Shown here: positions 34,561-43,618 of the stretch, piece by piece
Position numbering within the stretch: the first letter of the stretch is position 1
How the letters are laid out: each line of letters begins with the position of its first letter
Source of the DNA: Rhizobium sp. L1K21
Lineage (GTDB): Bacteria; Pseudomonadota; Alphaproteobacteria; Rhizobiales; Rhizobiaceae
DNA length: 64,000 nt
Direction: 5' to 3'
Assembly (NCBI RefSeq): GCF_024055895.1
Contig: NZ_JAMXLE010000002.1
Span: 450,928 to 514,927, forward strand
The notes under the pieces: generated by a model
Seen by the model: the letters and a program-made list of their open reading frames with translations, nothing else
Database searches by the model: none
Told to the model about the DNA's origin: nothing
Translations under genes and position numbers: made by a program

Positions 34561-35445
34561 CTATTGCTTTTCCATCAGCGCCTTCAGCATCGGTGCCAAT
34601 GGGCGACGACGCATCGCGTCCCAGCCGCGCGCGGCAAGTATGGCGCGTTCCTTGTCATTGGCAATCAGTTCCACAGCACGATCGGCTAGCCGCTCATAGG
34701 GTTCGATGGCCAATCCTTCCCGGTAAGGGAGAATATCGGGATCGTCGGGGTCGCCTTCGGTCAGCACACATGTCGCATTGGCCATCAGATAGGAGGCGCG
34801 AACGATTTCGAAGACGGCAGCACTGTAGTGGTGGACATTCAGAACAATCTTCGACCGCGCAATAGCCGCGTCACGCTCCGCACCAAAGACGCCATAGACA
34901 ACAGCGAGCTTGAGCCCACGTTCGTGAATTTGCTGCAAGACATGGTTCCGCCGCTCTCCCCTTGAACCGTAGAAAAGAACGTCGATGTCCTTTTCCCGCG
35001 CGGGGCGAATTCTCCGCAGGCAAGGGTGATATCCAATCTCGAGAAGCTCTGCGTGATTTACGCCCATCGAGACCAGATTTTCGCGGTTTCGTGGACTGTA
35101 ATCGATCACCGGACAGGTTTTCAGATGCGAAAGATAAGCGGCGTTGAACCATTCACTATCCGTGGAAACCTGCTCCAGATTGACGATGATGCTGCCTTCG
35201 GGAAGCGTGGTTTGTGGCATGGCTGCCAACAGGTTCGCGCCATAAATGATCGGAACACGTCCGCGAAAATCCTTCGTATCGTGAACAACAGGAGCAGACC
35301 CGCCAAGCTCTGAAAAGGCTGCGCTCAAGGTCTCCGCAACCTCGTCAAAGGCATGACTCGCGGAATAGCCGGGCGGAGAAACGATCCAGATGCAATGCTT
35401 GTTCGCATGCTCCTCCCAACCGCCGGGGAATGCTTTGAGCTGCAT
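34561..35445 (-). CDS. glycosyltransferase, GT-B/CgeB-like
   Basis: A 294-residue soluble protein with the look of a CgeB or capsular-type glycosyltransferase: an N-terminal half with YGANLLAAMPQTTLPEGS and a C-terminal half with DVLFYGSRGERRNHVLQQI, VLNVHHYSAAVFEIVRASYL and ILPYREGLAIEPYERLAD. The E-I-V-R region and following acidic residues are where GT-B enzymes hold the sugar nucleotide. Donor and acceptor are unknown. ATG 35445 with GAGG upstream is chosen over a TTG at 35475. It is a single gene converging on cofE and unrelated to it by function. Confidence 0.7.
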   Translation of the reverse strand: MQLKAFPGGWEEHANKHCIWIVSPPGYSASHAFDEVAETLSAAFSELGGSAPVVHDTKDFRGRVPIIYGANLLAAMPQTTLPEGSIIVNLEQVSTDSEWFNAAYLSHLKTCPVIDYSPRNRENLVSMGVNHAELLEIGYHPCLRRIRPAREKDIDVLFYGSRGERRNHVLQQIHERGLKLAVVYGVFGAERDAAIARSKIVLNVHHYSAAVFEIVRASYLMANATCVLTEGDPDDPDILPYREGLAIEPYERLADRAVELIANDKERAILAARGWDAMRRRPLAPMLKALMEKQ

Positions 35446-35606
35446 GAATGTCTGGCCTCGCACCGTTGTCGTCAAGAATGCATTGCAGACTATTTAACCC
35501 TAGTAAGCTTGTCCGTACCTTTAGATAAAGCTTGTGAAGGTCTGGCACCTACGAGGATAGGGCTTTCACTGATGTCAATATTGCAAAACCTCTATATTTT
35601 CGGACC

Positions 35607-35622
35607 TTCAATCGATTTAAAT
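35607..35622. promoter_or_regulatory. LacI-like operator upstream of pgi
   Basis: The 16-bp sequence TTCAATCGATTTAAAT occurs here and, identically, in front of the fructokinase gene (40611-40626). Its centre AATCGATT is the AAnCGnTT core typical of LacI-family operators, and the flanks are nearly symmetric. It ends 7 bases before a plausible -35 box and 78 bases before the pgi start. Confidence 0.6.
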
Positions 35623-35628
35623 TCCGTC

Positions 35629-35657
35629 TTGATTGCGATACTATGCTGTCCTATTTT
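35629..35657 (+). promoter_or_regulatory. probable sigma-70 promoter of pgi
   Basis: TTGATT (35629-35634) and TATTTT (35652-35657) are separated by 17 bases, 44 bases upstream of the pgi ATG. The match is moderate, but spacing and position relative to the operator are good. Confidence 0.4.
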
Positions 35658-35700
35658 CAATCTGTCCAAGCCAATCCCCAGGCACTGAAGGAAGACCCAC

Positions 35701-37326
35701 ATGCAATCGATCGTCGCCGCGTTGAAAACTGCTGTTGAAAACACATCTGCGACCGATATTCGGGGCGCATTTGCGGCCGATCCGCAGCGTTTTTCCAAAT
35801 ACAGCACATCCCTCGGCGACATGCTGTTTGATTATTCCAAGACGGCGGTAAACGAGCCAATTATGGCACTTCTCGAAAAAGCTGCGGCCGAAGCCGGCGT
35901 TGCAGAGAAGCGCGATGCGATGTTTGCGGGCGCGATCATCAATATTACGGAAAAACGCGCCGTCCTGCACACTGCGCTGCGCAACCGCTCCAATACGCCG
36001 GTGATGGTGGATGGCAAAGATGTGATGCCGGATGTGAACGCAGTACTTGATGCCATGTCAGCCTTTTCAAACGGCGTCCGCTCAGGCGCCATCAAGGGTG
36101 CTACGGGCAAAAAGTTCACCGATGTGGTCAATATCGGTATCGGCGGCTCGGATCTTGGCCCGGCGATGACGACACTGGCGCTTGCACCGTTCCATGATGG
36201 TCCGCGTCTTCATTACGTCTCAAATGTCGATGGCGCACACATTGCCGATACGATCAAGGGTCTCGACCCCGAGACATCGCTCTTCATTGTCGCTTCGAAG
36301 ACATTTACCACCATCGAAACGATGACCAACGCGAAGACCGCGCGCGCCTTCATTGCCAATGCGTTGGGCGAAGATGCGGTTCAACACCACTTTGCTGCAG
36401 TGTCCACAGCGCTTGAAAAAGTCGCCGACTTCGGCATCGGCAGCGACCGCGTCTTTGGGTTCTGGGATTGGGTCGGCGGGCGCTATTCCATCTGGTCGGC
36501 CATCGGCCTGCCCTTGATGATTGCCGTCGGGCCCGAGAGCTTCGTCCAGTTCCTGGAAGGCGCGCATGCGATGGACAACCATTTCCGGTCCGCCCCCTTG
36601 CGCGAAAACCTGCCCATGCTGCTTGGGCTTGTCGGCTGGTATCAGCGCAATATCCTTGGCTGCACCTCACGCGCCGTCATTCCCTATGACCAGCGGCTTT
36701 CACGCTTTGCCGCCTATCTGCAGCAGCTCGATATGGAATCGAACGGCAAAGGCGTGGTGATGGATGGTTCGCCGGTTGTCGGTTCCTCCGGACCTGTTGT
36801 CTGGGGAGAGCCCGGCACCAATGGTCAACACGCCTTCTTCCAGCTGCTGCATCAGGGTACCGATATTATTCCTGTCGAATTCATGATTGCTGCCAATGGC
36901 TTTGAGGAAAAGTTGCGCTATCAACACCAGCTTTTGATGTCCAACTGCCTGGCACAGTCGCAGGCGCTCTTGAAGGGCCGCACAAAGCAAGAGGCAAAGG
37001 CGCAATTGCTTGCACAGAACTGGGCAGAGGATGAAGCGGAGAAGATTGCGCCACACCGCGTTTTCACCGGCAACAGACCATCGATCACCATCGCCTATGA
37101 CAAGTTGACACCCCTTGCGCTCGGTCGTCTGATTGCGCTTTATGAACACCGCGTATTTGTCGAAGGTGTGCTTTACGGCATCAACTCGTTTGACCAGTGG
37201 GGTGTCGAACTCGGCAAGGAACTGGCAACGGGGCTTTTGCCGGTTGTGCAGGGCGAAAAAGGCACCGATGGCCTGGATTCATCCACGGCGGGTCTTGTCG
37301 CGGCCCTTCAGGCAAAAGCCGAATAG
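35701..37326 (+). CDS. pgi: glucose-6-phosphate isomerase
   Basis: A 541-residue enzyme interconverting glucose-6-phosphate and fructose-6-phosphate. Family signatures are present: [68 protein letters not shown] (with the catalytic Glu and His) and the C-terminal [17 protein letters not shown] with the catalytic Lys. Length is normal. It lies 1.2 kb from cofE, and its product is the substrate of the Fgd encoded in the F420 operon. A LacI-like operator is shared with the fructokinase gene. Confidence 0.98.
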   Translation: MQSIVAALKTAVENTSATDIRGAFAADPQRFSKYSTSLGDMLFDYSKTAVNEPIMALLEKAAAEAGVAEKRDAMFAGAIINITEKRAVLHTALRNRSNTPVMVDGKDVMPDVNAVLDAMSAFSNGVRSGAIKGATGKKFTDVVNIGIGGSDLGPAMTTLALAPFHDGPRLHYVSNVDGAHIADTIKGLDPETSLFIVASKTFTTIETMTNAKTARAFIANALGEDAVQHHFAAVSTALEKVADFGIGSDRVFGFWDWVGGRYSIWSAIGLPLMIAVGPESFVQFLEGAHAMDNHFRSAPLRENLPMLLGLVGWYQRNILGCTSRAVIPYDQRLSRFAAYLQQLDMESNGKGVVMDGSPVVGSSGPVVWGEPGTNGQHAFFQLLHQGTDIIPVEFMIAANGFEEKLRYQHQLLMSNCLAQSQALLKGRTKQEAKAQLLAQNWAEDEAEKIAPHRVFTGNRPSITIAYDKLTPLALGRLIALYEHRVFVEGVLYGINSFDQWGVELGKELATGLLPVVQGEKGTDGLDSSTAGLVAALQAKAE

Positions 37327-37337
37327 GCCCACCTGCC

Positions 37338-38552
37338 CTATTCCATCATCAGAATATGATTTCGCACAACGGGATAAATCTCGTTGTTCCAGTGGCGACC
37401 GTTGAACACGCCATAATGGCCGACATTGGCCTGCAAATGATGGCGCTTGAGGTGCGGGCGCAGTGAATTGCAGAGATCATGTGCGGCAGCAGTCTGGCCG
37501 AGCGCGCAGATATCGTCGCGCCCGCCCTCGACCGTCAACAAAGCCGTCTTTCGGATCGCACCGGGATTGACCGGTTTGCCTTTGTAATGAAATTCGCCAA
37601 TGGTCAGTTCGGCTTTCTGGAAAATTCGGTCGATCGTTTCGATATAGAATTCTTCACTGAGATCCAGAACCGCGAAATATTCGTCATAGAAGGTCTTGAT
37701 CTTTTCCGCTGCCTCCGTCTCACCTTTTGCAAGGTGATCGTAAAGCTTGCGGTGGGCTGTGCGATGCCGATCCATGTTCATCGACATGAAAGCGATCAGC
37801 TGCAGAAAACCCGGATAGACCCTGCGGCCGCCACCGGGATAGCGGTGCGGCACGGTTGAAATCATGGAGTTTTCAAACCACTCGAGCGACTTCTTCACCG
37901 CCAGTTCGTTGACCTCTGTGGGGCTCTCGCGCGGGTCGATCGGCCCCGCCATCAGGGTCATTGTTTTCGGCGTTGCCGGGTGGTTTTCCTCAGACATGAC
38001 CGCAACGGCCGCCAGCGCCTGCACGCAGGGCTGACAGACCGCCAGAATATGTGCGCCTGGCCCTATCTTTTCGAGAAACCGGATCAGATAAGTGATATAG
38101 TCTTCGACACCGAACCTCCCCTCGCTCAGGGGAACCTCCCTCGCATTTGTCCAGTCGGTTATATAAACGTCATGGTCCTGCAGCATCGTCCTCACCGTGC
38201 CGGCGAGCAACGTGGAAAAGTGGCCAGAAAGCGGTGCCACCACCAAAACCTTCGGCTGTCGGGCGTCAATGTCCTTCTTGAAGTGCAAAAGCCTGCCAAA
38301 GGGCAATTCCATCACGACATCTTCGCGAACGGAGACTATCTGATTGCCCGTTTTCACTTCCGAAATGCCGAAATCCGGACGATCATGCGAAAGCTCGAAG
38401 CGTGAGACCATTTCCATGGCCGCCAGCAGCTTGTTGCCTGCCTCACGGCTCACCGGATCGAACCCCCAGTTGCCGACCCGCATCCAGAAACGCGCCATCT
38501 CCCGGAACGGTCCGATGAGATCGTCTTGCAACTGATAGGCCTGATAGAGCAT
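37338..38552 (-). CDS. phaZ: intracellular polyhydroxyalkanoate (PHB) depolymerase
   Basis: A 404-residue alpha/beta-hydrolase that degrades stored PHB granules. The nucleophile site is LAVCQPCVQALAAVAVM: intracellular PhaZ enzymes use a Cys in place of the usual Ser of the lipase box. Also visible are VVAPLSGHFSTLLAGTVRT, YITDWTNAREVPLSEGRFG, MAGPIDPRESPTEVNELA and the late His region HYGVFNGRHWNNEIYP. No signal peptide, consistent with a cytosolic enzyme. ATG 38552 has GGAG upstream; a start at 38597 does not. Confidence 0.92.
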   Translation of the reverse strand: MLYQAYQLQDDLIGPFREMARFWMRVGNWGFDPVSREAGNKLLAAMEMVSRFELSHDRPDFGISEVKTGNQIVSVREDVVMELPFGRLLHFKKDIDARQPKVLVVAPLSGHFSTLLAGTVRTMLQDHDVYITDWTNAREVPLSEGRFGVEDYITYLIRFLEKIGPGAHILAVCQPCVQALAAVAVMSEENHPATPKTMTLMAGPIDPRESPTEVNELAVKKSLEWFENSMISTVPHRYPGGGRRVYPGFLQLIAFMSMNMDRHRTAHRKLYDHLAKGETEAAEKIKTFYDEYFAVLDLSEEFYIETIDRIFQKAELTIGEFHYKGKPVNPGAIRKTALLTVEGGRDDICALGQTAAAHDLCNSLRPHLKRHHLQANVGHYGVFNGRHWNNEIYPVVRNHILMME

Positions 38553-38654
38553 TGGCAACTCCGATGACTTCTTGTGCGCTGCAAAAAAGTAGTGCATTTT
38601 TGCAAGGCTTGCCAGTGGATAAATTTCCGCTTGCGAAAATGGGAGCGCGGGCCA

Positions 38655-39308
38655 ATGACTTCAGCAAAGCTGACAATCTCATCAAAGAACTATTCCTCAT
38701 GGTCGCTGCGCGGCTGGCTCTTGTGTAAAATGGCCGGACTGGAATTCGACGAGGTGATTGCACCTCCGGATGAGAAGAACCGCCAGGAACTCCTCCTGCT
38801 CTCGCCGTCGGTCCTCGTTCCGCGCCTTACAGATGGCGACGTCGATGTGTGGGATACGCTGGCGATTGCGGAATATATGCACGAACGGTTTCCCGATGCG
38901 GGTCTCTTTCCGGCAGATATGGCCCAGCGGGCGCATTGCCGGGCCATATGCGGCGAGATGCATTCGGGCTTCCAGAACATGCGCTCGGCCATGCCGATGA
39001 ACATCCGCACAACCTACGACACGTTCAAGATTTTCACCGGCGCGCGACCGGACGTGGAACGCGTCAAGGAAATCTGGACCGAATGTCTGGACGCCTATGG
39101 CGGACCATGGTTGTTTGGTGCGAAGCCGACCGCAGCAGATGCCATGTTTGCACCCGTCTGCTCACGATTTCGCACGTATGCTGTCGAACTCGAACCCAAG
39201 CTTCAGGCCTATTGCGACATGGTTTTCGACTGGCCACTCATGAAGCAGTGGATCGCAGGCGCAGAAGCAGAGCCCGCCGAAATCGTGGAGCTCGAAGTGG
39301 AGTTCTGA
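38655..39308 (+). CDS. glutathione S-transferase family protein
   Basis: A 217-residue GST-fold protein. The thioredoxin-like N-terminus has SSKNYSSWSLRGWLLCKMAG, with Ser/Tyr residues near the expected catalytic position, followed by the cis-Pro region SPSVLVPRLTDGDVDVWDTLAIAEYM; the helical C-terminal domain has GGPWLFGAKPTAADAMFAPV. Substrate unknown; such proteins conjugate or reduce electrophiles with glutathione. ATG 38655 has GGAG 10 bases upstream. It diverges from phaZ with 102 bases between starts. Confidence 0.88.
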   Translation: MTSAKLTISSKNYSSWSLRGWLLCKMAGLEFDEVIAPPDEKNRQELLLLSPSVLVPRLTDGDVDVWDTLAIAEYMHERFPDAGLFPADMAQRAHCRAICGEMHSGFQNMRSAMPMNIRTTYDTFKIFTGARPDVERVKEIWTECLDAYGGPWLFGAKPTAADAMFAPVCSRFRTYAVELEPKLQAYCDMVFDWPLMKQWIAGAEAEPAEIVELEVEF

Positions 39309-39434
39309 GGTCGAAACACTCCGACTACACATGAAGCGACCAATTGAAGCAGAGGCCTGCTTTATACTTCCATCGGCGGTTCATGCGCACTATTTGGCTT
39401 CTATCAAGATTGCTGGAGAGCACAGGATAGAGCC

Positions 39435-39659
39435 ATGCAGAGTGTGTTTTACAATATCCCGATTTTCGGGTGGGCCCTGAAAGAAGCCGTACAGGGCCCA
39501 GCAGCGACGAAGGCCCTCTTCATCGTCAACATGGTGCTGATCTGGCTTCTCGCCATTGTGAAATTCGGCTATCCGGCCATCATCATTCCGGCACTGGCGT
39601 TTGTGCCGACCATGTTTGTCATTCTGATTGCGCTCACGTGGCCTGGAAACAAGGCCTGA
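39435..39659 (+). CDS. small two-helix membrane protein, unknown function
   Basis: A 74-residue protein with an amphipathic N-terminus (YNIPIFGWALKEAV), then two hydrophobic segments (about residues 26-45 and 47-67) and a short polar end. ATG 39435 follows an AGGATAGAGCC stretch. Its stop codon directly abuts the stop of the fructokinase gene on the other strand. I do not recognise the family; similar small membrane proteins are common orphans in Hyphomicrobiales. Confidence 0.65.
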   Translation: MQSVFYNIPIFGWALKEAVQGPAATKALFIVNMVLIWLLAIVKFGYPAIIIPALAFVPTMFVILIALTWPGNKA

Positions 39660-40586
39660 TTAGAGCCCGATTTCAGCAGCCCAAGGCGGGTTGGCGCCGG
39701 CGCGGGAAACCGTTACGGCAGCGGCCTTAGCGCCAAGAGAAAGCGCTTCGCGCACGGCGACCTGGCTGAGTGTGGCGACCTGTTTCTTGGTCAGCAGGTT
39801 CTGCAGTTTCAACGACGCCAGAATGCCCGCGTCAAACGTATCGCCAGCACCCACCGTATCCACAACCTCTGTCTTTACACCGGGAACGGAAACGACAAAA
39901 TCCTTGGTGTAGCCATCGGCACCATCTGCCCCCTTGGTGATGACAACCAGTTTTGCGCCTGCATTGAGCCAATAGGCGGCGAGCGTTGCCTGATCACCGT
40001 GCATGCCGAACCAGGCAAGGTCTTCGTCGGAAAACTTCACGATGTCGGACTGCGCTGCCATGCGCCGTATACGCGCCATGTGCGCGTCCTTGTCCTTGAT
40101 GAAGCCTGGGCGGATGTTGGGATCGAGGGAAATCACGCGTTTTGCGCTCTCGCGCCGCAAGAGCGTTTCGTATGTATCGCCGCACGGGTCTGGAATGAGG
40201 CTGATTGCGCCGAAATGCATGGCCTCGCAATCGTCGCCCAGTATCGGCATGTCATCCCGCGTGATCATGCGGCCGGCAGTGTTCTCGTCATAAAAGGCGT
40301 AGGAGGCAGACCCATCGACCAGCTTCACAAAGGCGAGCGTCGTAGGGCGGGACGAGACGGCGCAATGCGCATAATCCACATGGGCGGCGTCCAGCGAAGC
40401 CCGCAGAATGTCGCCCATCATGTCGTCGGAAAGTCCGGTGAAAAACCCTGTGTCGACGCCAAGCCGTCCGAGCGCAATTGCCGTATTGAAGACTGCGCCG
40501 CCGGCATAGGGGGCGTAACCTTCCTCGCCGAGCGTGGTGTCACGCGGCAGCATGTCGATCAGGGCTTCTCCACAGCAAAGGATCAT
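39660..40586 (-). CDS. frk: fructokinase (PfkB/ribokinase family)
   Basis: A 308-residue sugar kinase. The N-terminal ILCCGEALIDMLP and GGAVFNTAIALGRLG and the C-terminal DTVGAGDTFDAGILASL (anion hole and catalytic Asp) define the PfkB family; overall it resembles rhizobial fructokinases making fructose-6-phosphate from fructose and ATP. Frc-type fructose import in the same window supports that substrate. A 16-bp LacI-like operator lies 25-40 bases upstream, overlapping its probable promoter and identical to one before pgi. Confidence 0.88.
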   Translation of the reverse strand: MILCCGEALIDMLPRDTTLGEEGYAPYAGGAVFNTAIALGRLGVDTGFFTGLSDDMMGDILRASLDAAHVDYAHCAVSSRPTTLAFVKLVDGSASYAFYDENTAGRMITRDDMPILGDDCEAMHFGAISLIPDPCGDTYETLLRRESAKRVISLDPNIRPGFIKDKDAHMARIRRMAAQSDIVKFSDEDLAWFGMHGDQATLAAYWLNAGAKLVVITKGADGADGYTKDFVVSVPGVKTEVVDTVGAGDTFDAGILASLKLQNLLTKKQVATLSQVAVREALSLGAKAAAVTVSRAGANPPWAAEIGL

Positions 40587-40610
40587 TGAACCGTCCTCGT
40601 TTGAATTCGT

Positions 40611-40639
40611 TTCAATCGATTTAAATCATCACAAGTCAA
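40611..40639 (-). promoter_or_regulatory. fructokinase promoter with LacI-like operator
   Basis: TTCAATCGATTTAAAT (40611-40626) is identical to the site before pgi. Read toward the gene, TTGACT (40639-40634) is a good -35 box, and the operator fills the spacer and the -10 region, the usual layout for repression. Confidence 0.55.
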
Positions 40640-40665
40640 ATTGCCAGCGATTTGCGTGCGCAAAT

Positions 40666-41364
40666 TCACGCCGTCGGCAGTTCCGAAACACCGCCATGCG
40701 CTGCCGACCAATCGAGGGGCGCATTGAGGAAGCTTTCGACAGAATTCAGCGTCTTTTCGTCGAAGAGCGACTTCTCACGGGCCACAGTCAGGACATTCTG
40801 CCAGGTGGCAATATGGTGAAGCGCGACCTTGCCATTATCAAAGCGTTCTGCGGCTTCCTTGAAGATACCATAGTAAAAGAGCGCCATTCCGTGGTCGACC
40901 GTGCCACCTGCATTGCGGACCGCATCAATGAAGGTAAACATCGATCCGCCTGCCGTTGTCAGGTCTTCGATGACCAGCACACGTGCGCCTTCCGGCATAT
41001 CGCCCTCGATCTGCGCTGCCCGCCCGTGGCCTTTCGGCTTCTTGCGAACGTAGATCATTGGCAGCCCGAGACGTTCAGCCAGGAAGGCGGCAAATGGGAT
41101 GCCGGCAGTTTCGCCCCCGGCGACGCAATCGAACTGTTCGAACCCGACTTCCGAGAGCAGCGTTGATGCGGCAAAATCCATGATTGTTGAGCGAATGCGC
41201 GGGTAAGAAATCAGCTTGCGGCAGTCGATATAGACAGGGCTCTTCATGCCGGAGGCAAGCGTATAGGGTTCTTCGGGACGGAAATGCACCGCCTTGATCT
41301 CCCAGAGCATCTTCGCCATGGTTTCGGCCATAACCGGCTTTGCGGGAAATGAATACTGAAACAT
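40666..41364 (-). CDS. pyrE: orotate phosphoribosyltransferase
   Basis: A 232-residue type I phosphoribosyltransferase converting orotate and PRPP to OMP in pyrimidine synthesis. Marks are [54 protein letters not shown] (flexible loop) and the PRPP loop [21 protein letters not shown] 41364 is preceded by AGGAG; a frame to 41457 would overlap pyrC. It follows pyrC after 55 bases on the same strand. Confidence 0.97.
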   Translation of the reverse strand: MFQYSFPAKPVMAETMAKMLWEIKAVHFRPEEPYTLASGMKSPVYIDCRKLISYPRIRSTIMDFAASTLLSEVGFEQFDCVAGGETAGIPFAAFLAERLGLPMIYVRKKPKGHGRAAQIEGDMPEGARVLVIEDLTTAGGSMFTFIDAVRNAGGTVDHGMALFYYGIFKEAAERFDNGKVALHHIATWQNVLTVAREKSLFDEKTLNSVESFLNAPLDWSAAHGGVSELPTA

Positions 41365-41419
41365 TCTGCTCTCCTGATCGATCAATTTTATGCACTGGAA
41401 ATGCGAACTGCTGCAAAGC

Positions 41420-42457
41420 CTATTCCACCCGCCAAAAGAGCGGGAACATGGGATCAAACACAGTCACCGGGCCAGCACCTGTTTCGATCTTTTCCGGGTA
41501 GGAGACCGGTTGCGCTTCCTTTGACAGCGTTACCGTTTCTTCGTTGACCGGCAAACCGTACCAGGCAGGGCCATTGAGCGAAACAAAGGCTTCGAGCTTA
41601 TCCAGAGCGCCCTTGTCTTCGAAAACATGGGCCAGGCAGCTCATGGTGTTGGTCGCGGTAAAGCAACCGGCACAACCACAGCCGCACTCCTTGGCGGGGT
41701 CCGCATGAGGGGCTGAATCGGTTCCCAGAAAGAAACGGGCGTCACCGGATGTTGCCGCTGCCCGCAGCGCGAGGCGATGTTTTTCGCGTTTGGCGACCGG
41801 CAGACAGTAATAGTGTGGCCTGATGCCGCCGACGAGGATAGCATTTCGGTTGATGATGAGGTGATGGGTGGTGATCGAACCGGCGAGATTGCGCTCGGCA
41901 GCGCGAATGTAGTTTACGCCGTCTTCGGTTGTCACGTGCTCCATCGTGATTTTCAGATCGGGCAGGCGTTTGCGCAGCGGATCGAGAACCGTTTCGATGA
42001 ACACGGCCTCACGGTCGAAAATATCAACCTCCGGCGTCGTCACTTCGCCATGCACACAGAGCGGCAGGCCAATTTTTGCCATGCGCTCCAGAACCGGCAT
42101 GACCTTTTCAAGGTCGCGCACGCCGCTGTGCGAGTTTGTCGTGGCGCCCGCCGGATAAAGCTTCACCGCCTTGACAAGACCGGATTTATAACCTTTCTCA
42201 ACATCATCGGGATCGGTTCCCTCGGTCAGGTAGAGCGTCATCAAGGGTTCGAAACGATCATCAGCCGGGAGCGCTGCCATGATGCGTTCGCGATAGGCTG
42301 ACGCATCCGCGCTCGTTACCACCGGCGGAACCAGATTGGGCATGATGATGGCACGAGCAAAGTGACGGCTCGTCTCCGGCAGAATGCCCTTCAGCATATC
42401 ACCATCACGCAGATGCAAGTGCCAATCGTCAGGCTTGCGGATCGTCAATCGGTTCAT
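41420..42457 (-). CDS. pyrC: dihydroorotase (class II, PyrC type)
   Basis: A 345-residue zinc amidohydrolase closing carbamoyl-aspartate to dihydroorotate. Metal ligands are visible: [13 protein letters not shown] at the start (H-x-H), the carboxylated Lys in [40 protein letters not shown] and the late Asp in [10 protein letters not shown]. This is the short E. coli-type enzyme. ATG 42457 has GGAG upstream. With pyrE it forms a leftward pyrimidine pair. Confidence 0.97.
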   Translation of the reverse strand: MNRLTIRKPDDWHLHLRDGDMLKGILPETSRHFARAIIMPNLVPPVVTSADASAYRERIMAALPADDRFEPLMTLYLTEGTDPDDVEKGYKSGLVKAVKLYPAGATTNSHSGVRDLEKVMPVLERMAKIGLPLCVHGEVTTPEVDIFDREAVFIETVLDPLRKRLPDLKITMEHVTTEDGVNYIRAAERNLAGSITTHHLIINRNAILVGGIRPHYYCLPVAKREKHRLALRAAATSGDARFFLGTDSAPHADPAKECGCGCAGCFTATNTMSCLAHVFEDKGALDKLEAFVSLNGPAWYGLPVNEETVTLSKEAQPVSYPEKIETGAGPVTVFDPMFPLFWRVE

Positions 42458-42551
42458 GGGCGGTCTCCGGCAGAAAGTGGCCGTTCGATAGCATCCCCGG
42501 CGTGGGCATGACAATGCCTTTGCGCCGGGCCTTTAGCCGATTGGCCTCGGC

Positions 42552-43610
42552 TCAGGATGCTTCTGCGATGCCCGCGGATGGAAACTGATCGCGATCCATG
42601 ATCTTGTAGATGTCGGGAATGGCCTTTTCGAAGGCTTTGACGCAATCGGGATCAAACTGAATACCGGATCGCGAGCGAATATGCTGGGCTGCACGCTCCA
42701 GAGGCCAGGCTTCCTTGAATGGCCGCTCGGTTGTCAGCTTGTCAAACACATCGGCAACCGCGACGATACGCGCACCGAGCGGAATGGCGTCTCCCTTGAG
42801 CCTGTTGGGCGTGCCTTGCCCATCCCAACGTTCGTTCAGGCACGCGGCGATGTCACCCACCAATGCCAGTACCGATTTGCTGCTGCCTGCCAGGATATCA
42901 TGAACGGTGGCGTTCTTTCGCAGGTTCTTGCGGTAAGCGGATTCGGTCATTCTGCCCTGCTTCAGCATGGATGTATCGGGCGAAGCTGCCCCACCGAAAT
43001 CGTGCAGAGGCGCTGCTAGCCTGATGTCGTCGCATTCTTCATCTGACAGGCCATAGGCTCTGGCGATTGCTTCGGCAAAGGCGGCGACGCGCAAATTGTG
43101 CGAGGCGGCCGTTGTGTCCTTGAAACCCGCTGAAATCGTCAGCCGGTGAACGATTTCGCGTTCGCGGGCCTTCAATTCAAGGACGCCTCTATCAATCGCT
43201 TCCTGCAACCAATCGAGTTTTTCGGCCAGTTCGCGGCGCGCCTCGGAGAGCGCCAGCACATTCTGCAGCCTGACCTTGAACTCCTGTATATCGACCGGCT
43301 TTGTAATAAAATCGGTCGCGCCGGCATCGAGAATTGTGATGCGCGTGGCAACATCTGTATCGCCGGTCACGAAGATCACTGGCACATTGGTATATTTGTC
43401 GAAGCGCATCATCTCATCGAGAAATTCCACGCCATTATAGACCGGCATCTGAAAATCGATCACCGCGACATCGAAATCAAGGTGCGGCATGGCTGCGAGC
43501 GCGGCTGCAGGGGAGGCAAACGGTAGAGCCGTGCAACCGATGGCGCTTTCGGTGAATTTCACCAGCAAGTCGAGACTGGTTTTGTTGTCGTCGAGAACAA
43601 GAACTTTCAT
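42552..43610 (-). CDS. response regulator with degenerate HD-GYP output domain
   Basis: A 352-residue protein: receiver domain (1-120, acidic DD at 7-8, phospho-acceptor Asp52 in VAVIDFQMPVYNG, Lys in FITKPVDIQEFK), a short helix, and an HD-GYP domain (about 150-335). The HD pair is kept in APLHDFGGAAS, but the HHE motif reads LNE and the GYP motif reads DGQGTPNRLKGD (GTP). HD-GYP enzymes hydrolyse cyclic di-GMP; the changed motifs make activity uncertain, so it may act as a sensor or scaffold. It follows the hybrid kinase gene after 8 bases and is its likely phosphorylation target. Confidence 0.9.
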   Translation of the reverse strand: MKVLVLDDNKTSLDLLVKFTESAIGCTALPFASPAAALAAMPHLDFDVAVIDFQMPVYNGVEFLDEMMRFDKYTNVPVIFVTGDTDVATRITILDAGATDFITKPVDIQEFKVRLQNVLALSEARRELAEKLDWLQEAIDRGVLELKAREREIVHRLTISAGFKDTTAASHNLRVAAFAEAIARAYGLSDEECDDIRLAAPLHDFGGAASPDTSMLKQGRMTESAYRKNLRKNATVHDILAGSSKSVLALVGDIAACLNERWDGQGTPNRLKGDAIPLGARIVAVADVFDKLTTERPFKEAWPLERAAQHIRSRSGIQFDPDCVKAFEKAIPDIYKIMDRDQFPSAGIAEAS

Positions 43611-43618
43611 AAAGCCCC

